A DNA stretch of 40,612 bases from an uncultured Deferribacteraceae bacterium (GTDB taxonomy: Bacteria; Chrysiogenota; Deferribacteres; CAMZNJ01), in the NCBI GenBank assembly GCA_947313825.1, contig CAMZNJ010000046.1, positions 1 to 40,612 of the forward strand, given 5' to 3'. The notes under the pieces are model-generated. The model saw nothing but the letters and a program-made list of their open reading frames with translations. It was not told the DNA's origin and did no database searches. Shown in pieces: positions 8,088 through 16,660 of this stretch; positions within the stretch are counted from its first letter, which is position 1; the number at the start of each line of letters is the position of its first letter. The translations under genes were made by a program, and so were the position numbers.

Positions 8088-8681
8088 ATGAACGCAAAAT
8101 TTATCATCTCTGCCGTAAAATACAGCGGTTACCCCGAAACAACACTACCCGAAATCGCCTTCTGTGGACGCTCCAACGTGGGCAAATCCAGCATGCTCAA
8201 TAAACTAGTCAACCGCAAAAAACTAGCAAAAACATCCCAAACACCCGGCAAAACACAACTCATCAACTTCTTCGACATCAACGGCGAATTCATCTTCGCC
8301 GACCTACCGGGGTACGGTTATGCTCGCGTTAGTCGTGAACAAAAAAAAACATGGGATCCAATGATCGCCGAATACTTCCAACGACGAGAAACCCTAACAA
8401 CACTCGTCCTACTACTCGATTGCCGACGCGAACCGAACGAACAAGATAAAAATATGCTGTCAATGGCTTACGAATACGGCATACACCCCATTCTAGTGCT
8501 CACCAAGGTGGACAAACTCTCCCGTAGCCAGATGCTGAAACGTATCCAGATTATCGCCAACGACATGGGGGTCTCAACCAAAACCATCATACCGTTCTCC
8601 ACAACCAAATCCATCGGCGTTAATGAAGTGTTTGACGCAATACGCGAACGGTGTGCCATGGACTCCGGCAACAGCGAGTAA
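8088..8681 (+). CDS. engB: Ribosome biogenesis GTP-binding protein EngB (YihA/YsxC)
   Basis: A 197-residue small GTPase of normal family length, needed for assembly of the large ribosomal subunit. The G motifs are clear: G1 GRSNVGKSS (about 27-35), the switch with TSQTPGKTQ, G3 DLPGYGYA, G4 TKVDKLSR and a G5-like region near PFSTT. The N-terminal leader before the P-loop is the usual EngB length, which supports the start. It belongs to the plus-strand run 6166-13081, and the next gene begins 12 nt after its stop. Confidence 0.95.
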   Translation: MNAKFIISAVKYSGYPETTLPEIAFCGRSNVGKSSMLNKLVNRKKLAKTSQTPGKTQLINFFDINGEFIFADLPGYGYARVSREQKKTWDPMIAEYFQRRETLTTLVLLLDCRREPNEQDKNMLSMAYEYGIHPILVLTKVDKLSRSQMLKRIQIIANDMGVSTKTIIPFSTTKSIGVNEVFDAIRERCAMDSGNSE

Positions 8682-8692
8682 AAGGGGCAAGC

Positions 8693-9571
8693 ATGCTTGA
8701 GCGTACCATTTTGCAAGCCAAACAGTACTACCATCGAATACGACCACCTCAGCTACACCTCTTCCTCCTGCGTGTTTCAACATTCGCCCTGCCCCTGTTT
8801 ATCGCTTTCTTCCTGCTCAGCACCCTTCTGTCTTACTACATCTTGCTCCCCCTGATGCGATCCCACAACACTGCCTCCTTAACAACTACCACACCCGTAA
8901 CTATCTCCAACGGCTTCACTGTCATAAACCACGAATACCTAGCCAGCACACACAGCACACACAGCACACACAAACCATACGCAAACCTACCCCAAATATA
9001 CCCTGTGGTCATCCGCCAAATCAGCCTCAACGCCAACACTGACAAACGCCGTATTCAGCTATTCGCCAGTGTGTTCAATACGGGGGGCATCCCATCGGTG
9101 GGCTCCCCCGACAGCACCATGTTGGGGGCACTGCAATACACTGCACGCACAGGCGATACTCACCCTTTGGAGGTGTTTCTGCTGAGCAACACTACCTCCA
9201 AAACACTCAACCGCAACAACGCTCAAACCATGAAAAAGCTTCGCCTTGCAGGAGTTACCGTGCACAGCATCCCTGAGCAACGGATTTTGAGGCAATTCCC
9301 TGTCCAACTTCGACCACAAATCTCCCAGTGTCTTCGTAACGGCGTGTTTGTTGTGGTTTCTAGTCGTAATGGTCGTTCCGATGGCGTTGCCCATGATAGC
9401 GTTACCCATGATAGCGTTGCCCATGTTGTATACTCGGAAATATCCCCACGCATGCTCAACACCAACACCACCAACACCACCAACACCTCAGTTGTCGCCT
9501 TCAAAACCCCCACCGTAAGTAATATTCAAGATGATGGGAAGGGTGTGGCGATTTACCTGTCGTTATGTTAA
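8693..9571 (+). CDS. Unknown single-pass membrane-anchored protein with internal repeats
   Basis: I do not recognise this 292-residue protein. The start at 8693 is chosen because AAAAGGGG lies 5 nt upstream; the frame is open further up but only inside engB. One strongly hydrophobic helix (about 24-50) follows a short basic N-terminus, so most of the protein should lie outside the cytoplasm. A region of about 110-185 has ordered character (LQYTARTGDTHPLEVFLLS). Three tandem repeats interrupt it: STH x3 (nt 8945-8971), VAHDS-like x2.7 (9386-9425) and NTT-type (9458-9487). Ser/Thr/Asn-rich repeats suggest flexible linkers. Position between engB and mutS with small gaps suggests co-transcription only. 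Confidence 0.7.
   Translation: MLERTILQAKQYYHRIRPPQLHLFLLRVSTFALPLFIAFFLLSTLLSYYILLPLMRSHNTASLTTTTPVTISNGFTVINHEYLASTHSTHSTHKPYANLPQIYPVVIRQISLNANTDKRRIQLFASVFNTGGIPSVGSPDSTMLGALQYTARTGDTHPLEVFLLSNTTSKTLNRNNAQTMKKLRLAGVTVHSIPEQRILRQFPVQLRPQISQCLRNGVFVVVSSRNGRSDGVAHDSVTHDSVAHVVYSEISPRMLNTNTTNTTNTSVVAFKTPTVSNIQDDGKGVAIYLSLC
8945..8971 (+). repeat. 9-nt coding tandem repeat (Ser-Thr-His)
   Basis: Three perfect copies of AGCACACAC in frame in the membrane-anchored protein gene. Confidence 0.95.
9386..9425 (+). repeat. 15-nt coding tandem repeat
   Basis: Unit GTTGCCCATGATAGC, 2.7 copies with one substitution, encoding VAHDS/VTHDS/VAH. Confidence 0.93.
9458..9487 (+). repeat. 9-nt coding tandem repeat (Asn-Thr-Thr)
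   Basis: Three copies of AACACCACC-type units in frame near the end of the 8693-9571 gene. Confidence 0.88.
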
Positions 9572-9618
9572 ACTACTAGCAACGAAAATAACCTAAGTAA
9601 TGTTTGGAGGTTAAAGCA

Positions 9619-12354
9619 GTGTCCACAAAAGTGAGTAAGAATACGCCCAACATACCCAACACGCCCATGATGAAACAGTTTTACGAAATAAAACAAACCC
9701 ATGGCGACTCCATACTGTTTTTCCGCATGGGAGACTTCTACGAAATGTTCGGCGACGACGCTGTACGTGCCTCCAAAATACTCGGGCTCACACTCACCGC
9801 AAGACAAAAAGGTACCCCCAACGAAATACCCATGTGCGGTATCCCCCACCACGCTTACCACAAATACGTGCCCATACTACTCAAACACGGCGAAAAAGTT
9901 GCCATTTGCGACCAACTCGAAGACCCAACTCTAAGGGAAAAAACCACAACACTCGTAAAACGAGGCGTAACACGTGTTGTAACCCCCGGCACCATCATGG
10001 AAGACGAATCCCTGCACGAATTCGACAACAATTTCCTCATATCTGCCGCACTAACAAAAGGGTTCGTCCACTGTGCCATCGCCGATATTGCCACCGGCGA
10101 ACTATTCTTCCAAAAACTACCCTGCTCACCCGAAACAAACTCCTCCGTTAACACACAAAAAGTACTCACCGAAATTGTACAGAAATGGAACGCCAAAGAG
10201 GTCATCGCAAACCACGACTCCTGCCTAGTTCGCAACACCCCCTTCAAGCTCATGACCAAAAAAGTGGATAAACACTACTTACGCACAAGGTTCCTCAACT
10301 ACTACAACGTCAGCAACGAAAAAGGGTTCGGACTAGACGACACCGCATACCTCCTCGCATTCTCACAACTCCTAGACTACATGCAAGATGTCATCCTCGA
10401 ACCCATATTTAACACCCCCACACTCCTCCTACCACAACAAACACTCACCCTCGACCCATCAGCATACCGCAACCTCGAACTAGTAACAGCACTGGACGGT
10501 TCACAAAAAAATACCCTCTTCAGCACCCTCAACCACTGCCAAACACCCATGGGCAAACGACTACTCAAAAACCGACTCATACACCCTTCACGCGACGAAA
10601 ACGAAATCAACGCCCGACTCGACCTAATCGAACACTTCGTACACTCATGGGATCTCAACGAATCTGTACGCTCCGTACTAAACGAAATCTACGACCTCGA
10701 ACGAATTGCTGCACGACTCGCAAACACAAAAGCAACGCCCAGAGACCTCATCACACTCAAAACATCACTACAAAACATCCACATACTCCACAACATCCTA
10801 CAAACACAAAACAACCAATTCATCGCAAACATGCTCCAAAATGCCGAAACACTCCTCCAACTCGCTGAAACACTCGAAAACAGCATCATCGATCCACCAC
10901 CCACAAATATCACTGAAGGGGGACTCATCAAACTCGGACACAACAACGAAATCGATACACTCAAACTAGCCTACGAATCACTACAACAAAAACTCGTCGA
11001 CGCCGAAACAAACGCTCAAGCACATACCGGAATACACAACCTCAAAATCGGCTACAACAAAGTTTTCGGCTACTACTTTGAAGTTAGCAAAACACACTCA
11101 AAAAAAATACCCGACAGCTACGAACGAAAACAATCACTCGTCAATGCTGAACGATTTATCGACCACAACCTGAAAAAAATCGAAGAAGAGGTGCGAGGCG
11201 GAACCGACACCCTACACAACATGGAATACCAAGAATTCCTGCTCATTCGCGAAACATGCAACGCTCAACGCAACAATATTCTACAACTAGCATCACTAAT
11301 CGCACAACTAGACTTCGCAACAGCAATGGCACACGTCGCAAACAAATACAACCACGTACGTCCACAAATACACCACAACCAAGAACTCGAAATACAAGGG
11401 GGACGACACTGCATTGTGGAAAAAGTACTCAACGAAACACAAGATAAAGAATTTGTGCCAAACTCCACGCAACTCAACGAAACACAACGACAAATACTGC
11501 TCATCACTGGACCAAACATGGCAGGAAAAAGCACCTACATACGACAAGTTGCTCTCATCGCCATCATGGCTCACATGGGCATATTCGTACCCGCTGATTA
11601 CGCCAAAATACCCGTCATGGATCAAATCTTCACACGAGTAGGGGCAAACGACAACCTCGCACTAGGCGAATCAACTTTCATGGTGGAAATGATCGAAACA
11701 GCAAACATCATCAATAACGCAACACAAAACTCACTAATCATACTGGACGAAGTAGGACGAGGAACATCAACGTACGACGGTGTAGCAATAGCTTTCGCCG
11801 TTGTCGAACACATCATCAACAACATACACGCCAAAACACTATTCGCAACTCACTACCACGAACTCGCAATACTCGAAGAATCATACAACGCTGTAACAAA
11901 TATGAGCATGCAAATAAGTGAAAACAATGGCAGTATCATATTCTTACGACAAATCAAAGACGGCGTCGCCAACAAAAGCTACGGCGTACACGTGGCTCAA
12001 ATGGCTGGCATGCCCAAAGAACTCATACAAAGAGCCAACAGTATTATGGATGTGCTGGAAAACAACCTCAATACTAAAAAACTTACCCAACAAAAAAATG
12101 AAAACCCTGACGACAACAGCGACTTAGCAAACAACATCCCTTACCAAGGCATAATACTATTCCCTGAAAAAAATATTGGAACAAACAAGCAACCCGATAC
12201 TCTAACCCTGTATAAGCAAGATGAAAAAGAATACGAAAAATACCTGAATATCAAAGAACATATCCAAGGGATGGATATGGACAACACAACACCTGTGGAG
12301 GCGTTAACAGCTTTGCACACTATTCAAAAAATTATCAACAACAACCGAAAATAA
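9619..12354 (+). CDS. mutS: DNA mismatch repair protein MutS
   Basis: Recognises base mismatches and small loops and starts mismatch repair. The mismatch-reading motif GDFYEMF (Phe-x-Glu) is present in the N-terminal domain after MMKQFYEIK. The C-terminal ATPase has Walker A GPNMAGKSTYIRQ, the signature GESTFMVEM and Walker B LIILDEVGRGTSTYDG, followed by the ATHYHELA block. The start is taken as GTG at 9619 because GGAGG lies 8 nt upstream; a TTG at 9604 is in frame but has no ribosome site. That gives 911 residues, slightly long for the family, with a low-complexity tail after the ATPase. All catalytic motifs look intact, which matters because the window is rich in tandem repeats of the kind mismatch repair normally stabilises. 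Confidence 0.97.
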   Translation: MSTKVSKNTPNIPNTPMMKQFYEIKQTHGDSILFFRMGDFYEMFGDDAVRASKILGLTLTARQKGTPNEIPMCGIPHHAYHKYVPILLKHGEKVAICDQLEDPTLREKTTTLVKRGVTRVVTPGTIMEDESLHEFDNNFLISAALTKGFVHCAIADIATGELFFQKLPCSPETNSSVNTQKVLTEIVQKWNAKEVIANHDSCLVRNTPFKLMTKKVDKHYLRTRFLNYYNVSNEKGFGLDDTAYLLAFSQLLDYMQDVILEPIFNTPTLLLPQQTLTLDPSAYRNLELVTALDGSQKNTLFSTLNHCQTPMGKRLLKNRLIHPSRDENEINARLDLIEHFVHSWDLNESVRSVLNEIYDLERIAARLANTKATPRDLITLKTSLQNIHILHNILQTQNNQFIANMLQNAETLLQLAETLENSIIDPPPTNITEGGLIKLGHNNEIDTLKLAYESLQQKLVDAETNAQAHTGIHNLKIGYNKVFGYYFEVSKTHSKKIPDSYERKQSLVNAERFIDHNLKKIEEEVRGGTDTLHNMEYQEFLLIRETCNAQRNNILQLASLIAQLDFATAMAHVANKYNHVRPQIHHNQELEIQGGRHCIVEKVLNETQDKEFVPNSTQLNETQRQILLITGPNMAGKSTYIRQVALIAIMAHMGIFVPADYAKIPVMDQIFTRVGANDNLALGESTFMVEMIETANIINNATQNSLIILDEVGRGTSTYDGVAIAFAVVEHIINNIHAKTLFATHYHELAILEESYNAVTNMSMQISENNGSIIFLRQIKDGVANKSYGVHVAQMAGMPKELIQRANSIMDVLENNLNTKKLTQQKNENPDDNSDLANNIPYQGIILFPEKNIGTNKQPDTLTLYKQDEKEYEKYLNIKEHIQGMDMDNTTPVEALTALHTIQKIINNNRK

Positions 12355-12370
12355 AGGAGTTATTCCCATT

Positions 12371-13081
12371 ATGAGCAACATGGTCAAAGCAACTTCACAT
12401 ATGCTACAGTCTATTTTTAAAGCGATAGTAGGCACAAACACTGGTGTTCTCGGGTTCGCAATCAAACTCAAAAACTATATCATTCAAAACCCAGCCATCA
12501 CACTAGCATACTTCACAGCCAACATACCCATATGGCTAATATGGGGAATCTTCCTAACACAAAATATTATTCAATTTGCATCGCTCACGAATATCTACGT
12601 TACCTTCCATCCAACTGCCATATTAGTCTTCACACTAATCATATTAATCAGCCGTGGGTATATTATCGCCCTTACGCATAAAAAAGAAACACCAAGCAGT
12701 GCCTTCAAATCACTGTTTATTGATATTAAGAACACCATTGTGTACACAGCAAAGTACATACGTGAAAAGTTTATAGGTGCAGGGCTGTACCTTATTCTGA
12801 TAATAGCTCTACCACTACTCATAACAGGCTCAACAGTAGTTTTTGCCATTGCTGTGAGTGCAGTGATAATACTTTGGAGCCTCAAACGTAGTAGCCGTGT
12901 GGACATCTTTTACAAAGGTGTAGTAGCCGAGCTGGTGCTCGTTGTCATGTGGCTAGAGTTTATTACTTCCATAGGTATACTACACCAAGGTATTGTTTTC
13001 CTTATGATAGTCGTTACGGTGGGTGTGTTCTCTACCCTTCGTGTGAATAAGGTACAGCGAAATATTGCACGCCAAGGTTAA
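12371..13081 (+). CDS. Unknown polytopic membrane protein
   Basis: I do not recognise this 236-residue protein. It has about five or six hydrophobic segments (roughly 45-70, 80-100, 135-160, 160-172, 185-205 and 205-222) separated by short basic loops, and no soluble domain or conserved motif I can name. A good Shine-Dalgarno (AAAGGAG) lies before the ATG, and the gene follows mutS by 16 nt, so co-transcription is likely. Composition changes within the gene: the first half of the coding strand is A+C-rich and the last 200 nt G+T-rich. It converges with the beta-helix gene on the opposite strand, 16 nt away, sharing a hairpin that spans both stop codons. Confidence 0.75.
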   Translation: MSNMVKATSHMLQSIFKAIVGTNTGVLGFAIKLKNYIIQNPAITLAYFTANIPIWLIWGIFLTQNIIQFASLTNIYVTFHPTAILVFTLIILISRGYIIALTHKKETPSSAFKSLFIDIKNTIVYTAKYIREKFIGAGLYLILIIALPLLITGSTVVFAIAVSAVIILWSLKRSSRVDIFYKGVVAELVLVVMWLEFITSIGILHQGIVFLMIVVTVGVFSTLRVNKVQRNIARQG

Positions 13082-13120
13082 GTACTAAGTTAACGTACTA
13101 CCTTCTTGGTTTTTGGTTTT
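13074..13120 (+). terminator. Hairpin spanning two convergent stop codons, likely terminator
   Basis: AAGGT (13074-13078) plus AGTAC (13081-13085) pair with GTACT (13095-13099) plus ACCTT (13100-13104), with a 2-nt bulge and 9-nt loop. On the plus strand a T-rich tract follows (13105-13120). The hairpin contains the stop codons of both the upstream plus-strand gene and the minus-strand beta-helix gene. Confidence 0.5.
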
Positions 13121-13676
13121 CGAGTGTACGTCCATCACGGTGGTAACGATCTTTCTCATAGTCGTCGTCAATGTGTCGGCATGATTCGTTGTCGCCGTGT
13201 ATGCCTGAAGAGATGGTGCCGCTACGAATGCGTGCACATCCCCGTATAACTGCGTTACCTTTGATGACAGCATCGCCGTACACTTGAGCAAAGCCTGTTA
13301 CGACTGCATCACCTGTTACGATTGCACTTTGATCAACTTCCGCATGTCCTGAGACAACTGCGTTCCCTGAAATCTGTGCCCTGTCGCCAACTTCTGCCTT
13401 GTCGGTAACAACTGCGTTATCTGAAACCTGTGCTCTGTCGCTAACTTCTGCTTCCTTAGAAACAGTTGCTTTTCCAGAGATAATCGCGTAATCGTCCACT
13501 TCGGCATAATCCAGCACCCTTGCCTTATCCAGCACTTGTGCACGATCGTCCACCTTGGCAGTGCGATCAACGATTGCCGTACGATCAACAGTTGCATTAC
13601 GATCAACGTATGCAAACACTGTGGCTGGTAGCAATACCAACCCTAGTACTAACGTTATCATGTGTATCTTTTTCAT
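13098..13676 (-). CDS. Secreted left-handed beta-helix hexad-repeat protein, short paralogue
   Basis: A signal peptide (LVLGLVLLPATVFA, cut near residue 22) is followed by about 22 uninterrupted hexads of the form [IV]-x-[GD]-x-[AS]-x, from VDRNAT to IRGCAR. This is the periodicity of a left-handed parallel beta-helix, three hexads per turn, hence about seven turns. A short charged, His/Asp/Arg-rich tail follows with one Cys in the last rung and one in the tail. No acetyltransferase catalytic segment or other domain is present, although the fold is shared with hexapeptide acyltransferases. It is transcribed divergently from a longer relative at 13846 and shares its C-terminal signature ARxxSGTI. 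It has a strong Shine-Dalgarno AAAAGGAGG. Function is unknown; a structural, surface or binding role is likely. Confidence 0.82.
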   Translation of the reverse strand: MKKIHMITLVLGLVLLPATVFAYVDRNATVDRTAIVDRTAKVDDRAQVLDKARVLDYAEVDDYAIISGKATVSKEAEVSDRAQVSDNAVVTDKAEVGDRAQISGNAVVSGHAEVDQSAIVTGDAVVTGFAQVYGDAVIKGNAVIRGCARIRSGTISSGIHGDNESCRHIDDDYEKDRYHRDGRTLENQKPRR

Positions 13677-13762
13677 ATCTTTTTCCTCCTTTTAAGTCGA
13701 TAGCTTATCTTATTTAATAGTATCTAACATAGATTATGTATTAAATCAACCTTATTTATGTA

Positions 13763-13791
13763 TTTACAAAAGTGGAGGGCTTTGTTAGTAT
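13763..13791 (+). promoter_or_regulatory. Promoter of the long beta-helix gene
   Basis: TTTACA (13763-13768) and TAGTAT (13786-13791) are 17 bp apart, in the AT-rich divergent spacer between the two beta-helix genes. Confidence 0.5.
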
Positions 13792-13805
13792 GAAAACATC
13801 TTACC

Positions 13806-13824
13806 CTTGAGCTTTGTGCTCAGG
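13806..13824 (+). promoter_or_regulatory. Small hairpin in the leader of the long beta-helix gene
   Basis: CTTGAGC and GCTCAGG form a 7-bp stem (one G-T pair) with a 5-nt loop, 10 nt before the GAGG ribosome-binding site. It could affect translation or mRNA stability; no regulator is known. Confidence 0.35.
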
Positions 13825-13845
13825 CGAATATTTCGAGGTAACTCA

Positions 13846-14784
13846 ATGAAATACAGCTTACAACCCCTATCCATGGGCTTGGTAATCCTTATGGCAGGTG
13901 CCATACTTACTGCTCCTAAACTATCTTGGGGTGCCTCAAACGACGGCGTCTACATCGATGCCAACAGTACTGTTCTGCACAACACCAAGGTTACGGGAAC
14001 AGCCAAAATATACGGAACATCACGGGTTATCGACTACGCTCAAGTACGCGACAGAGCCGTTGTTCGGGGGAATGCCACCATCTCCCACCGCGGGCGAGTA
14101 ATCAAAAATGGCGTCGTCTTTGGCAATGCCCATGTTAGCGGCGACGGTGAAGTGTCTGACAGAGCCTCTGTGGGGGGGGATGCTGTCATCACCATGATGG
14201 CAAGCATTTACGGTAATGCTAAAGTGTTGGATAAAGCCACCGTGTCGGGATTATCCAAAGTATATGGGCAAGCCACTGTGAAAGGTATGGCACACATCAA
14301 CGGCTCAGCTAAGGTGAAAGACTACGCCACCATCTCAGGCAACGCAACGGTGAAAGGTAATGCCAAAATCAGCAACAACGCCTCTGTGTCCGGTAGTGCC
14401 ACCGTCGAAGGGGATGCCCTCATTCAAGGGAACGCACAAATCACAGAACGTGCTCACATTAACGACCTCGCCATCATACGAGGACACTCCATCGTGCAAG
14501 GACACGCAATCATTAGCGGCGACGTTGTCATCAACGGAAACACCTCCATACAAGGGGACGCCATCGTAAAAGATAACGCCAAAGTAATGGACAGTGTTAC
14601 CATTAGCGAATTTGCCACTGTGGGCGGGAATGCGGAAATCAAAGGACGTGCCACAATCACGGGGAACGCACAAATCTCCGGCAACGCTATCATCGGCGGG
14701 AACGCTGTCATCGGCGGGAACGCTATCATTAAGGGCAATGCAAGGGTTATGTCGGGAACAATAACCACAGGCGTCTACGACTAG
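13846..14784 (+). CDS. Secreted left-handed beta-helix hexad-repeat protein, long paralogue
   Basis: A 312-residue exported protein. A signal peptide (LVILMAGAILTAPKLSWGA, cleavage near residue 30) leads into 44 hexads in a row, from TVLHNT to RVMSGT, with no loop insertion. The consensus is [IV]-x-G-[ND]-[AS]-x. Three hexads per turn predicts about 14-15 coils of a left-handed parallel beta-helix, some 7 nm long by family geometry. The rungs become more regular toward the C-terminus (GNAQIS, GNAIIG, GNAVIG). There is no catalytic domain. The start at 13846 is preferred over an upstream TTG at 13807 because of a GAGG site and because the signal peptide then starts properly. It is a paralogue of the divergent gene at 13098-13676; both end in an SGTI motif. 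Confidence 0.85.
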   Translation: MKYSLQPLSMGLVILMAGAILTAPKLSWGASNDGVYIDANSTVLHNTKVTGTAKIYGTSRVIDYAQVRDRAVVRGNATISHRGRVIKNGVVFGNAHVSGDGEVSDRASVGGDAVITMMASIYGNAKVLDKATVSGLSKVYGQATVKGMAHINGSAKVKDYATISGNATVKGNAKISNNASVSGSATVEGDALIQGNAQITERAHINDLAIIRGHSIVQGHAIISGDVVINGNTSIQGDAIVKDNAKVMDSVTISEFATVGGNAEIKGRATITGNAQISGNAIIGGNAVIGGNAIIKGNARVMSGTITTGVYD

Positions 14785-14816
14785 CACCACCAGAACTGAC
14801 GAAACTTGCCACGCCT

Positions 14817-14897
14817 TGACGGATGCCACCCCAACACACGGCTCGACGGAACTTGCCACACGGCTCGACACGCCATGACGGATGCCACCCCAACACA
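14817..14897. repeat. 59-nt-spaced direct repeat after the long beta-helix gene
   Basis: A 22-nt sequence is repeated exactly at 14817-14838 and 14876-14897, with further partial copies of CGGCTCGAC and ACTTGCCAC between. It lies in the convergent gap between the beta-helix gene and tRNA-Ser. No gene is seen. Confidence 0.85.
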
Positions 14898-14928
14898 AAT
14901 ACAAATTAATTACGAAAAGAAAAGGAAG

Positions 14929-15015
14929 CGGAGGAGGAGGGATTCGAACCCCCGAACGGTTGCCCGTTAACGGTTTTCAAGACCGTCTCCTTAAGCCAGA
15001 CTCGGACACTCCTCC
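14929..15015 (-). tRNA. tRNA-Ser (anticodon UGA)
   Basis: Class II tRNA of 87 nt. The acceptor stem GGAGGAG pairs with CTCCTCC with discriminator G, the anticodon loop reads CTTGAAA (anticodon TGA), there is a long variable arm, and the T-loop is TTCGAAT. CCA is not encoded. Confidence 0.95.
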
Positions 15016-15257
15016 ACAAAAGAAACATAAGTTTAAACCATATCGTTAGAAAATACAACCCATATTTTACAAATAATACCCCAAAAAAGTTATCCGTAAA
15101 TATTACTAAACACTAGAAATTTAGTGCGGTAATGTGGTATACTAAGTAAATCGCCGAAAACAAATATTACACACCGTTGCACGTACACAAATCAGCAACA
15201 CGCAACACACTGCTCACGCAACACGCATAATAAATACAAACCAAAGGTGGTATGGTT
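15016..15257. other. Intergenic region between tRNA-Ser and the phosphomannomutase gene
   Basis: AT-rich next to the tRNA, presumably holding the tRNA promoter on the minus strand (a weak TTGTAA/TAACGA pair). It then becomes A+C-rich with CAACACGC-like words before the phosphomannomutase gene. An extended -10 element for the plus strand is at 15135-15143. Confidence 0.4.
15135..15143 (+). promoter_or_regulatory. Extended -10 promoter element for the phosphomannomutase gene
   Basis: TGG followed by TATACT, with no good -35. The 10-nt word GTGGTATACT recurs exactly at the tRNA-Leu promoter. Confidence 0.45.
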
Positions 15258-16613
15258 ATGAATCTAAACATATTTAAAGCATACGACGTTAGAGGACGAG
15301 TACCCGCCGAACTCAACGAAGACATCGTCTACAAATACGGACTCGCTTTCGCAACATTCCTCAAACCCAAAAAAGTCGCCATCGCATACGACGTACGACC
15401 ATCATCCATACCTTTCGCCACAGCACTCACAAAAGGACTCACCGACATGGGCGTTGACGTCATGGACATCGGACTCGCAGGGAGCGAAGAACTCTACTTC
15501 GCCGTGTTCAACAACAACCTCGACGGCGGAATAATGATTACCGCAAGCCACAACCCAAGCATATACAACGGACTCAAAACCGTACGCGAAAAAGCCATAC
15601 CCATCGGTTCGGAAAACGGACTGGAAGACATCAAAAACCTCATCATCGAAAACAACTTCACACTCGCACAAATCAAAGGAACTGTACAAACAAACCACGA
15701 CAAAACCGATTACATACAATTCCTACTAAAATTCCTCGGAAGCTCAACAAACAAATTCAAAGTTGTGGTCAACCCCGGAAACGGCTGTGCAGCACCCGTA
15801 TTACGACTACTCGAACCACACCTACCTTGGGAACTCATCTTCATCAACGAAACCCCCGACGGCTCATTCCCCAACGGTGTGCCCAACCCCATGCTCGTGG
15901 AGAACCAAAAATCCACTGGAGACGCAACCGTCGCAAATGACGCACATATCGGTGTCGCATGGGACGGCGATTTCGACAGATGCTTCTTTTTCGACAGCAA
16001 AGGTCGCTTTGTCGAAGGTGCTTACGTCGTATCACTAATGGCCGAAGCAATCCTACAACGCAACCCCAAAGCAACCATCGTACACGAACCTAGAATAACA
16101 TTCAACGTGCTGGATACCATCAACGAATACGACGCCACCCCCGTTATCTGCAAATCAGGACACGCTTTCCTCAAACAACGCATGAGAGACGTGGACGCAA
16201 TCTATGCAGGGGAAATATCCGCCCACCACTACTTCAAAGACTTCTCCTTCAGCGACAGCGGTATGGTAACATTCCTACTCATGATGCAAATACTCGAAAC
16301 TAAAGGTGGCGACCTTACAAACATCATCAATAAATACGAGATGCAGTACCCCATCAGTGGCGAAATCAATACTGCACTCAAACCTGACGACAACCCTGAT
16401 GACAAAATTAATCAGATCTACAGGCACTTCAAAGGTAGAGCTAAGGGGGTTGATACCACTGACGGCTTTAGTATCGATCTCGGCGACGTGAGGCTCAACG
16501 TACGCAAGGCGAACACCGAACCCCTCATAAGGCTCAACGTTGAATCACGTGGCGACCGTGCACTAATGGAGAGTGTTACGCAGGAGGCACTCAACATTAT
16601 TCGCGGCGAGTAA
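15258..16613 (+). CDS. manB: Phosphomannomutase / phosphoglucomutase
   Basis: Interconverts hexose 6- and 1-phosphates through a phosphoserine, feeding nucleotide-sugar and polysaccharide synthesis. Seen in order: N-terminal FKAYDVRG, catalytic TASHNP with the phosphorylated Ser97, metal-binding DGDFDRC, sugar-binding GEISAHHYFKDF, and the C-terminal phosphate-binding RKANTEPLIRLN. The length of 451 residues is normal. The start at 15258 is preferred over ATG at 15252 because the AAAGGTGG ribosome site is 7 nt from the former and only 1 nt from the latter. The last 200 nt shift to a G+T-rich coding strand. Part of the phosphate-loop sequence is repeated downstream of the stop. The product could act on mannose, glucose or both; the symbol reflects the best-known member. 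Confidence 0.92.
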   Translation: MNLNIFKAYDVRGRVPAELNEDIVYKYGLAFATFLKPKKVAIAYDVRPSSIPFATALTKGLTDMGVDVMDIGLAGSEELYFAVFNNNLDGGIMITASHNPSIYNGLKTVREKAIPIGSENGLEDIKNLIIENNFTLAQIKGTVQTNHDKTDYIQFLLKFLGSSTNKFKVVVNPGNGCAAPVLRLLEPHLPWELIFINETPDGSFPNGVPNPMLVENQKSTGDATVANDAHIGVAWDGDFDRCFFFDSKGRFVEGAYVVSLMAEAILQRNPKATIVHEPRITFNVLDTINEYDATPVICKSGHAFLKQRMRDVDAIYAGEISAHHYFKDFSFSDSGMVTFLLMMQILETKGGDLTNIINKYEMQYPISGEINTALKPDDNPDDKINQIYRHFKGRAKGVDTTDGFSIDLGDVRLNVRKANTEPLIRLNVESRGDRALMESVTQEALNIIRGE

Positions 16614-16647
16614 TGTGTCGCGTACGGCAAGGCGAACACCGAACCCC
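16499..16647 (+). repeat. Duplicated fragment of the phosphomannomutase 3' end
   Basis: 26 nt at 16499-16524, inside the gene, recur at 16621-16647 just after the stop codon with a single inserted G. The first copy encodes the conserved phosphate-binding loop; the second is noncoding. Confidence 0.9.
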
Positions 16648-16660
16648 GCCGACCATACTC

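Noticed and set aside
14335-14904. Long antisense ORFs over the beta-helix gene
   Set aside because: Shadow frames produced by the 18-nt coding periodicity, with no independent signals.
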